DNA from: Terriglobus sp.
Lineage (GTDB): Bacteria > Acidobacteriota > Terriglobia > Terriglobales > Acidobacteriaceae
Direction of reading: 5' to 3'
Length of the DNA stretch: 11,782 bases
Assembly: GCA_023265355.1 (NCBI GenBank)
Contig: JAHFTZ010000025.1
Span: 1 to 11,782, forward strand
This document shows, one piece after another, positions 5,948-11,782 of this stretch. The notes under the pieces were generated by a model. The model searched no databases and was not told the DNA's origin. It saw nothing but the letters and a program-made list of their open reading frames with translations. The first letter of the stretch is position 1, and each line of letters begins with the position of its first letter. Position numbers and translations under genes: made by a program.

Positions 5948-6919
5948 ATGACAGCACAATTCCAGGACATCCACGCCGCCGCAGACTTCATCGGACCCGG
6001 CGCGATCGAAGTTCCTCACTACCAGACCGAGATCACGGATATCGTCCGCCGCCGCGGCGTCTTCGGTCAGCGTATCAAGCAGGTCCCGGCCACCGGCCAC
6101 CCCTCGCGCTTCTTCGAGCAGACCGGCGTACCCTCTCCGACGCCTGCCACAGGCTTCGTCGATCCGCGCAACATCGTCGCTGCGGTAGTCACACCGACGC
6201 GCGTCGAGCGAAGCGTTCCGCTCAAGGCCCTCGTCGCGCAATTGAACTACAACCTCTTCGACATGGAGCTCGGCCAGCAGCAGAGCCAGTTCGCCTATCT
6301 GCAGGCGAAGGACCTCGCGGACACTGTTGAGGGCGTGATGCGCGCGCACGACGTCGCGCTCTGGACCGGCAACGACACCAGCCTGACCACACCCACCACC
6401 ACGCAGTACTTCGGTGCGGCGGCACAGATCGCGGCTGGCGGAAACACCACCACGGTAGCCGCAACAGCGAGCATCGTTGACGCCTTCAAATCGACCATCG
6501 CACAGATGGTCGCGAACTCCAGCTTCGCCGTACGTCCAACGGCGATCTACGCGAACCCCGTGCTGCTCGATCTCATCGACCGCGAGATGAAGTCCGAGTT
6601 CAACGTCGTCCTCAACACGAAGGAGATCGCAGGCGGCGTCAGCGTGAAAACCCTCAGCACGCAGGCGGGCGAGATCCCTCTCATCCCCGAGTGGACGCTG
6701 AGCTTCACCGGAACACCCGGCTCCGGCACTGCCGTTCTGCCCGCGTACATCGTGACCGAAGACATGATCGAGTACCACTGGCTCACCGATCCCAACCCGC
6801 GCGTCTTCCAGCTCGGAACGCCCGGTTCGCTCGCCTCGCAGCACGTCGTCGTAAAGTTTGGCGGCGTCGTGGTGAAGGGCGCAAACTACGCGCACTACCA
6901 AGTGCTGGTAGACCGCTAG
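5948..6919 (+). CDS. Phage major capsid protein (HK97-type fold)
   Basis: This is the main shell protein, 323 aa, starting at ATG 5948 with AAGGAGAG (5933-5940). It is recognised by position after protease and scaffold and by family-like segments. These are an N-terminal arm with PHYQTEITDIVRRRGVFG, VERSVPLKALVAQLNYNLFD (about residues 82-101), a central spine region with VEGVMRAHDVALWTGN, the Thr/Ala-rich insertion (TTVAATASIVDAFKSTIAQM), PTAIYANPVLLDLIDRE, and a C-terminal GSLASQHVVVKFGGVVVKG. The length is in the usual range for capsids without a delta domain. No catalytic motifs are expected. It is separated from its neighbours on both sides by repeat-rich gaps, unlike the tightly packed genes downstream. 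Confidence 0.88.
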   Translation: MTAQFQDIHAAADFIGPGAIEVPHYQTEITDIVRRRGVFGQRIKQVPATGHPSRFFEQTGVPSPTPATGFVDPRNIVAAVVTPTRVERSVPLKALVAQLNYNLFDMELGQQQSQFAYLQAKDLADTVEGVMRAHDVALWTGNDTSLTTPTTTQYFGAAAQIAAGGNTTTVAATASIVDAFKSTIAQMVANSSFAVRPTAIYANPVLLDLIDREMKSEFNVVLNTKEIAGGVSVKTLSTQAGEIPLIPEWTLSFTGTPGSGTAVLPAYIVTEDMIEYHWLTDPNPRVFQLGTPGSLASQHVVVKFGGVVVKGANYAHYQVLVDR

Positions 6920-6967
6920 TCCCTCGCGGACGGCAGGCAACACGCTTCGCGTGTGAATGCGTGCCGC

Positions 6968-7013
6968 GTGCCCCGTTCTTTCCCAGCTTCGCTGGCGAAA
7001 GAATGGGGACACC
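6968..7013 (-). repeat. Long hairpin, diverged REP-I copy (probably inverted)
   Basis: ccccgttctttc (6971-6982) pairs with gaaagaatgggg (6997-7008) with one G-T, and continues through a one-base bulge into ccagc/ttc/gctgg (6983-6995). Read on the minus strand it starts ggtgtccccattc, close to the REP-I head plus copy D stem, so it is probably an inverted, diverged member. Confidence 0.6.
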
Positions 7014-7115
7014 ACGAAGCGATCCTTCGAGCGAAGCTCAAGCCGGCAACAGCAGACTCCTCGCTGCGCTGCGAAAAGACAAAGAAGGCATCCGGGAAGG
7101 GCAAAGGAGACATTC

Positions 7116-7171
7116 GTCATCTCGACCGGAGCGACGGCTCTATCGTCGCGTAGCGGAGAGATCTGCTTCTC
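7116..7171 (+). repeat. REP-II long-form repeat
   Basis: It begins gtcatctcgaccggagcgac and ends gcggagagatctgcttctc. A variable middle (ggctctatcgtcgcgta) lies between the two conserved ends, consistent with a longer relative of the 34-bp REP-II copies. Confidence 0.7.
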
Positions 7172-7186
7172 ACCCGCCTCCACTTC

Positions 7187-7220
7187 GTCACCCCGCAGCG
7201 TAGCGGAGGAATCTGCTTTT
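7187..7220 (+). repeat. REP-II 34-bp repeat, copy 3
   Basis: It begins gtcaccccgcagcgtagcgg and ends aggaatctgctttt. It has the same length and layout as copies at 1644 and 5847. It lies 16 bp after the long form and about 35 bp before the connector gene. Confidence 0.8.
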
Positions 7221-7254
7221 CCTTTTTGCCAAGTCAGTTTCTTTGGAGTTGAAG

Positions 7255-7875
7255 ATGAACTATTTACAAACAACGGAGTACGCCCAGTTCGGTCTGGATG
7301 CGGACACCACCAGCGATCTGGTAGCGGCCGCTTCGGCGATGATCGATGGCTTCTGCCGTAGACCTGGACTCGCAGTGCAGCAGTACACAGAGCGTCTGCG
7401 CTTTTCGCGTGGAGGCACGAGTGTATGGCTGAGCTATCTGCCACTCGCCGTGGTTGCACCCGCAACCAGCGCCATCGTCAAGATCCGCGCACGCTTGAAT
7501 CTGCGCAGGCAGAGCCGCTTTGCTGGAAGCTGGTTGCAGAACGAAGCTCTCGCCTTCGCCCTGCCCGGCACATGGAGCGACGTGGACATCACCAGCGTCG
7601 ATGTCTCCGCAACGGGCGAGCTTTCCATCGCACCGCATCTCTTCGGTCTTGTGTACGACGAAGCGGAGATCACCTACACCTCCGGTTGGAGCACAATTCC
7701 GGATGCGGTCAAGGTGGCGTGTGCGCAGATCGTGCGCAACGCGCAGGCGACTCCCGGCTTGAACGTAAAGGGTACGAAGGTCGATGCGATGCAGATGGAG
7801 TACTTCTCCGGTGCCTTGGTCGATGACGAGACAAAACGCCTGCTAAAGCCCTTCGTGGCGATGAGGCTGGGATGA
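7255..7875 (+). CDS. Head-tail connector (gp6-like adaptor)
   Basis: This is an adaptor ring protein that docks under the portal and links head to tail. It is 206 aa from ATG 7255 with GGAG at 7245-7248; an upstream in-frame TTG at 7243 has no separate binding site. The layout matches the gp6/gp15-like connector family. A helical N-terminus (LVAAASAMIDGFCRRPG) leads to a beta region ending YTERLRFSRGGTSVWLSYLP, then the hallmark AEITYTSGWSTIPDAVKVAC motif. A C-terminal helix follows, with MEYFSGALVDDETKRLLKPF. The stop overlaps the next start (ATGA at 7872-7875), so the two are translationally coupled. Confidence 0.85.
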   Translation: MNYLQTTEYAQFGLDADTTSDLVAAASAMIDGFCRRPGLAVQQYTERLRFSRGGTSVWLSYLPLAVVAPATSAIVKIRARLNLRRQSRFAGSWLQNEALAFALPGTWSDVDITSVDVSATGELSIAPHLFGLVYDEAEITYTSGWSTIPDAVKVACAQIVRNAQATPGLNVKGTKVDAMQMEYFSGALVDDETKRLLKPFVAMRLG

Positions 7876-8246
7876 GACAGAAGAGCGGCGCTGCCATGCG
7901 GCGCGTTGGTCTGTCTACGGTGCGTGCTCTGGGACAGGGTGCGGTCACACTCAAAATCCCTGTCGCTGTCGCCTCTGGAGGCGATGCAGTGCAACTCGGC
8001 CTATCCGCTCCGCAGTTCACCGATGTCTCCATTGCAGAAGCAATCGTGCGCGAGGGAACAGTAGAGATGCCATCGGATGCGGTTTACTCCGCATTGCAGT
8101 TGAGCGACGTGGACGCCGTGGTGAAGGCGCTCAGAGAAGCGGGGGGCATCACCGTCGGTGAAGACTGCTTCGCAATCGTCGGCGTCGATGTCGTAAGTTT
8201 CTTCGGCGAAGCGTGCCTCTACCGCCTGCGTCTGCAGACCACCTAG
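7872..8246 (+). CDS. Small head-closure / head-tail joining-like protein
   Basis: The protein is 124 aa from ATG 7872, which overlaps the connector stop by four bases (ATGA). It has a basic N-terminus (MRQKSGAAMRRVG) and then mainly beta-type sequence ending EACLYRLRLQTT. No family signature is recognised by eye. Its slot, between the gp6-like connector and the tail-terminator-like gene, is where head-closure (stopper) proteins normally sit, and its size fits. Function is assigned by synteny only. It could equally be an unassigned virion protein. Confidence 0.6.
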   Translation: MRQKSGAAMRRVGLSTVRALGQGAVTLKIPVAVASGGDAVQLGLSAPQFTDVSIAEAIVREGTVEMPSDAVYSALQLSDVDAVVKALREAGGITVGEDCFAIVGVDVVSFFGEACLYRLRLQTT

Positions 8247-8261
8247 AACTCTCTGCGCAGA

Positions 8262-8333
8262 TACGGGCACCCGGTTTGTCGTGCGCTCCAAAACTCCGGG
8301 TGCCCCGTACATCGCGCTTTTGCGATGTGCGGG
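8262..8333 (+). repeat. Composite inverted repeat with REP-I copy E
   Basis: REP-I copy E starts at 8298 (gggtgcccc). Its hairpin has stem cccgtacatcgc (8304-8315) against gcgatgtgcggg (8322-8333) with one T-G and loop gctttt. Upstream, gggcacccgg (8265-8274) is the exact reverse complement of the head region 8296-8305, so two alternative hairpins share bases 8304-8305. The second small hairpin seen in copies A, C and D is missing here. It fills most of the 125-bp gap between two genes. Confidence 0.75.
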
Positions 8334-8371
8334 AGGGATGTTCTAGGAGAACCAAGAACAAAGGAGACAAG

Positions 8372-8839
8372 ATGCAAAACGCAAAAGACACGTTCTACCT
8401 CGCATTGCGAGACCGGCTCGCAACGCGAAACCCTGCGCGAACGTGCGTCGTGCGCGGGCAGACGCGGCCCGCCGTGCTGGTAGAAGAAAACGAGCTGCCA
8501 ACTGTAGAGATCCCGGAGGGCGTCTACCGCCTGCGTTGGACGAAGCGCAGCTCCGACCTGCAGCAGCCGTTGGTCCTCGACACGACACTCTGCGAGATAC
8601 GCTACAGAGCCGCCGCGCACGCGCTGGACCGCGGCCGAGAGATCGACGCGATGGATCTCGATCTCGACGCGATCCTGCAACCACGTTCCATCGCGAAGCG
8701 AAGCTTCTCTACGACCGGAGCCGTGACGTTGGAGACGAACATCTTCTGGCAGGAGACCGAAGCGCGCACCTCTACGAAGGAGGGAGACCGTCTCGCAGTC
8801 GTGGCCGTCTCCGCATACCGCGAGGAGGGTGATCTATGA
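8372..8839 (+). CDS. Tail-terminator / tail-completion-like protein
   Basis: The protein is 155 aa from ATG 8372, with AAGGAG at 8361-8366. Its sequence starts with a helix (TFYLALRDRLATRNP) and continues with strands. It contains CEIRYRAAAHALDRGREIDAMD (about residues 71-92), LDAILQPRSIAKRSF and a closing NIFWQETEARTSTKEGDRLA region. The helix-then-strands layout and the position right before a tail-tube-like gene fit tail terminators, which cap the tail tube at the head end. No signature motif confirms this. The gene overlaps the following start by four bases (ATGA at 8836-8839). Confidence 0.55.
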   Translation: MQNAKDTFYLALRDRLATRNPARTCVVRGQTRPAVLVEENELPTVEIPEGVYRLRWTKRSSDLQQPLVLDTTLCEIRYRAAAHALDRGREIDAMDLDLDAILQPRSIAKRSFSTTGAVTLETNIFWQETEARTSTKEGDRLAVVAVSAYREEGDL

Positions 8840-9765
8840 GCAACGCAGCCGCAATCCCTGGCACCGCTCCAGCAAGCGAGCGCGTGCGCGCCTTTTATGC
8901 ACCGGTGCAGCGAGACAACGGAGCTCCCACACCCTTCGATCCCGCAACGCAGGGACGCTTTTCACTCGATGCGCCGCCCACCGGTTGGATCGACCTGGGA
9001 TGGGTGCATGACTTCAAACGCGTAAGCGAAACGAAAGTGGAGACCCAGCAGAGCGGAGCTCCTCTGCTGGTGCGCGGTCAGACAAGAAAGCAGGCAGGTG
9101 CGGAGGTCTCCCTCAGCTTCGACACATGGGGCAAGCTGCAGATGGGCATCAGCGGCGGAGCGCAGGCGATGAACCTTCTGCCTGCGGCCAATGCCGTCTC
9201 CCTAAGCACTGGAAGCACAGCGAGCTCACTCGTAGTGGCAGACGCGAGTGGATTCGCAACGGGCGATCTCGTGGCCGTCGACGCGGACTACGCGGGCCAG
9301 ACAGGCTACGTCGGCGCGGGTGTCAGTGGGGCCTATGTGAAATCCGCCGATGCAGTCGCGAACGATCCGCAGTACATACGCCGCATCACTTACAACGTAG
9401 GCCGCGTCGTAAATGTCTCCGCGAACACACTTACGCTGGCGTCGCCTCTGCTTGCGGGCGCGCCCGACACAACCATGAAGGCCGCGAAGATCGCTGGCTT
9501 TCTCGACCGCGAGGGCGGCAGCTTTTTCCACGAGTGGTCCGCTCTCTTCGTCGTCGATGGCGTACAGGGCGATCGCGTGCTCTATCACTATCCGCGTCTG
9601 CAGATCGCGGAGGGCGCAGCGGAAGAAGCCATTCTCTTAACGAGTCCATTGACGATGTGGCGTCTGGTAGCGCGGTCCCGCGCGCTACCGGTAGTGGACG
9701 CGAACGATGGCGAGCAGGCGCTTTGTTTCCGGAGCTATCTTCCGGCAGCGATGCGGCAGACGTAA
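8836..9765 (+). CDS. Probable tail tube protein
   Basis: The protein is 309 aa from ATG 8836, with GAGGAGGG at 8822-8829, overlapping the previous gene by four bases. The N-terminal portion PTGWIDLGWVHDFKRVSETK, followed by QQSGAPLLVRGQTRKQAGAEVSLSFDTWGK, resembles the opening strands of tail tube proteins, where a 'iDlG.v' start and a charged loop precede paired beta strands. A central section (about residues 120-210; TGDLVAVDADYAG, RRITYNVGRVVNVS) looks like an inserted beta domain. The end contains FLDREGGSFFHEWSALFVVDGVQG and YPRLQ. It follows the tail-terminator-like gene and precedes the large tail gene, as expected. I see no chaperone or tape-measure gene before the window end. The call is inference from layout and partial motifs. 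Confidence 0.55.
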   Translation: MSNAAAIPGTAPASERVRAFYAPVQRDNGAPTPFDPATQGRFSLDAPPTGWIDLGWVHDFKRVSETKVETQQSGAPLLVRGQTRKQAGAEVSLSFDTWGKLQMGISGGAQAMNLLPAANAVSLSTGSTASSLVVADASGFATGDLVAVDADYAGQTGYVGAGVSGAYVKSADAVANDPQYIRRITYNVGRVVNVSANTLTLASPLLAGAPDTTMKAAKIAGFLDREGGSFFHEWSALFVVDGVQGDRVLYHYPRLQIAEGAAEEAILLTSPLTMWRLVARSRALPVVDANDGEQALCFRSYLPAAMRQT

Positions 9766-9776
9766 GAGAGGAAACG

Positions 9777-11782
9777 ATGCGATTGCTAATCGACAATCAG
9801 GATGGACAAGGCGCGGTAGAGTACAGCGCATGCCTTTCGCCCGCGGGTCCGCTAACCATTCAGCGCACGCTCAATGCGATCACACGGTGTACAGGCACGC
9901 TCTGCCTCGCGCCGCTGGGTATGGCTGTGCCTGTGCGGCGGGCGCGCGTCTTTGTTACGACCGATGGTGGAGACACGCTCTTCACCGGGTACCTCGTAAG
10001 CGAAGCCGTTCCCGACTTCGACGAAGTCTCCACGCGAGCCGATGCCTCTGCGTTTCTCTTTGAAGCGCTGAGCGATGAATGGCTGCTCGACCTTCAGACC
10101 GTAACGCAGAGCGGCGCGGTGCTGAGCTCCACCGTCGGAGATGTGGCGCGCACGCTGGCCCTGCGAAGCGGATCGAGCGTCATAGACACCACCTCCGCGA
10201 CGCTGGCGACCGCATTGGGTGTCTTTCACCCGGAGATAAAAGACACGTCCTCCGCCAACCTGGGCGCGGCCGCGGCGGGTGGATACGGGACCTATCGCAT
10301 CCTCGGTGGAGCTTTGGGTCTGTCGCAGGCTGGAGCGAACACGATTGACTTCACCCAGAGCAACGGCCCACTGGCACTGCGCGATCTCCAGTTCGCGCAG
10401 GGACGTGCACTGGTGAACGACGTGACCGTTGCTGGCGAGAAAGAAGGCACAGCGTACATCACGGAGGTCTTCAACGGCGATGGAACGACGCAGACGTTCC
10501 AGCTCGCGGAGGCACCCTTTGCGTTGCCCGACGCCGTGATTGTGAGCGACGCCTTCTCCGCCGCGAGCTTCGACGCAACTGTGTGGAAGGGCATCGATCC
10601 GGGATCCTTCCTGAGCCTCTCGGGAGCGGGCCTGACGATGAATGGGGGCAACGGCCTCGATGGACAGACCGTGCTTGCCCTGCTCGACTCCGTCGAGATG
10701 ACGGGAACGCTTGTGGCAGAGGCGGATACCACTCTGCTGAAGTCGGGAAGCGATGGTGTGCTCTGCGGCTTCTACAGCGGACAGACCGTGCTAAAGGACT
10801 GCATTGCAGGTGTGAGAATCCGGCAAAGCAGCGGACAGACGATCGCCATCGCGCTCATCAACGGTGCGGAGAGTGGCACGGCAATTCCGGTTCCCCCCGG
10901 CCACGCGTACACCTTCCGCGTGCGTCTGCACTGCAACGAAACGCAGCGCGTAAAGCAGACCTACTACGCGCGTGTAGCGGGCACGGTCACACAGTTCGGC
11001 GGCGGTCTTGTGGATGGCGGTCTGAGCATCGTCATCGAAGCGCGCGATCAGGGTCTCGCTTCGAGTACGGCGGCGAACATCCTGTTCGATGGCTCGATCT
11101 CCGCTTCTCCCGCTGTCTGCACCTTTGCAGCGGTGGACTCGGTACAGATGCTCGGTTCGGTCGCTGCGGTCTCCGTTCAGCGAACAGGATCCGCGTGGGT
11201 CGTGAGTCGACACACCGATGGAAGCGAGACGACAAGACTCCTCGGCGCCGTGGGCGAAGGTCTGGATGCGTCGCTCTCAGCTGGCGGGTCGTTGACGTTT
11301 TATCCGGGAAGGATTCCCGCGCCGGGCGAGCAGGTGCTCGTGAAGTATCGCCGGGGCGCTCACGCCATCGCGCGTTTGCAGGACGCCGCGAGCGTGGGCG
11401 CAGAAGCCTCGACGGGACTGCCGGGCGTTGCGCAGTGGGTAGGACAGGTGAAGTCGCCGGTTGCGCGTGGCAGTGTGGATTGCGAGAACGCCGCTGCTGC
11501 GATGCTTGCCGTCTCCAGTGATCGCATCGCCGCCATGCAGGGCAAGTGCTCCGTCGACGAAGCGCAGACCGTGGCCGATATCTGGCCGGGAGATCTGCTC
11601 AAGGTCTACTCCGGTTCAGGCATCTGCGACGTGATGGTGCGTTCCGTCACGTTGACGGATGGCAACGCAGCGCCGGAGTCGATTGGCTATGCGGTGGAGT
11701 TCGCGAACGACTGGGCGAAGAGCGTTTCGATGACAACTTCAAACACTCTTCCCGCAGACACGGAGGTGCCGCGCCCGCCCTC
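9777..11782 (+). CDS. Large phage tail protein, partial (runs off right edge)
   Basis: The frame is open from ATG 9777 (AGAGAGGA at 9765-9772) to the last base of the window with no stop: 668 complete codons. Because it lacks a stop here it is easily missed. The N-terminus resembles tail hub/baseplate proteins: LTIQRTLNAITRCTGTL, then VPVRRARVFVTTDGGDTLFTGYLVSE (about residues 26-76). A middle block of roughly residues 258-455 (AFSAASFDATVWKGIDPGSF, then GVLCGFYSG) has the look of a concanavalin/LamG-like beta-sandwich insertion. The C-terminal part has the ordered features FYPGRIPAPGEQVLVKYRRG, SVDCENAAAAMLAVSSDR, DIWPGDLLKV and AVEFANDWAKSV (up to about residue 649), then a Pro/Thr tail. 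Likely a tail-tip or hub protein that may also bind the cell surface. The exact role is inferred. Confidence 0.75.
   Translation, partial: MRLLIDNQDGQGAVEYSACLSPAGPLTIQRTLNAITRCTGTLCLAPLGMAVPVRRARVFVTTDGGDTLFTGYLVSEAVPDFDEVSTRADASAFLFEALSDEWLLDLQTVTQSGAVLSSTVGDVARTLALRSGSSVIDTTSATLATALGVFHPEIKDTSSANLGAAAAGGYGTYRILGGALGLSQAGANTIDFTQSNGPLALRDLQFAQGRALVNDVTVAGEKEGTAYITEVFNGDGTTQTFQLAEAPFALPDAVIVSDAFSAASFDATVWKGIDPGSFLSLSGAGLTMNGGNGLDGQTVLALLDSVEMTGTLVAEADTTLLKSGSDGVLCGFYSGQTVLKDCIAGVRIRQSSGQTIAIALINGAESGTAIPVPPGHAYTFRVRLHCNETQRVKQTYYARVAGTVTQFGGGLVDGGLSIVIEARDQGLASSTAANILFDGSISASPAVCTFAAVDSVQMLGSVAAVSVQRTGSAWVVSRHTDGSETTRLLGAVGEGLDASLSAGGSLTFYPGRIPAPGEQVLVKYRRGAHAIARLQDAASVGAEASTGLPGVAQWVGQVKSPVARGSVDCENAAAAMLAVSSDRIAAMQGKCSVDEAQTVADIWPGDLLKVYSGSGICDVMVRSVTLTDGNAAPESIGYAVEFANDWAKSVSMTTSNTLPADTEVPRPP

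Larger units (their letters stand above)
6920..7254. other. 335-bp non-coding, palindrome-rich gap after capsid
   Basis: No credible gene is present. In order it holds a small hairpin 6940-6954 (acacgc/ttc/gcgtgt), a long hairpin 6968-7013, a run of GAAG/CTTCG half-palindromes (about 7014-7090), a long REP-II copy (7116-7171) and a short REP-II copy (7187-7220). A T-rich stretch then leads into GGAG at 7245-7248 ahead of the next gene. Open frames crossing it are in repeat sequence. Confidence 0.8.

Noticed and set aside
5735..7465. Minus-strand open frame of 576 aa across the capsid gene and both repeat-rich gaps
   Set aside because: It reads through repeats and the capsid gene in antisense. 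Length alone is not convincing in this composition.
88..8333. Regularly repeated palindromes as a CRISPR array
   Set aside because: Copies are kilobases apart with genes between them, not short spacers, and no cas-like gene is visible.
10583..11521. Plus-strand open frame of 312 aa inside the large tail gene
   Set aside because: Arg/Gly/Ser-rich out-of-frame shadow. The frame from 9777 is continuous to the window end with family-like motifs.

Overview
The window is one transcriptional direction (all + strand) of a GC-rich, tailed-phage structural module, most likely a prophage or domesticated prophage in an Acidobacteriaceae-like soil bacterium. The phage assignment rests on the order of products: terminase large subunit, portal, prohead protease, small acidic scaffold-like protein, major capsid, head-tail connector, head-closure-like protein, tail-terminator-like protein, tail-tube-like protein, then a large tail hub-type protein that runs off the right edge. 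This is the classic HK97-type siphovirus order. The host assignment is inference: the two palindromic repeat families between genes resemble those I associate with Terriglobus/Granulicella/Edaphobacter genomes, and nothing in the window proves it.

Layout. 1-149: a strong 16-bp hairpin and the first palindromic repeat. 150-1655: terminase. 1656-3501: a two-gene cassette, a HipA-like kinase and a DUF3037 protein, which is not part of normal phage assembly and is bracketed by repeats on both sides. 3502-3668: repeat plus a terminator-like hairpin. 3669-5738: portal, protease and scaffold-like gene. 5739-5947: repeats and a terminator-like hairpin. 5948-6919: major capsid. 6920-7254: a 335-bp non-coding cluster of palindromes. 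7255-8246: two connector genes with an ATGA overlap. 8247-8371: composite inverted repeat. 8372-9765: tail-terminator-like and tail-tube-like genes with an ATGA overlap. 9777-11782: large tail protein, open at its 3' end, with no stop codon inside the window.

How it works together. Terminase would pump DNA through the portal into a prohead built from capsid protein on the scaffold-like protein and matured by the protease. The connector and closure proteins would seal the head, and the last three genes would form the tail end, tube and tip. The kinase/DUF3037 pair is the accessory cargo and the best candidate for a little-described system. The second unusual aspect is the density of host-type palindromic repeats: five clear copies plus one diverged copy of a 'GGGTGCCCC' family, and three short plus one long copy of a 'GTCATCCCG...' family. 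They have invaded nearly every gap in the phage operon and even encode the terminase C-terminus and stop codon. This suggests long residence in the host genome, or domestication, rather than a freshly integrated phage.
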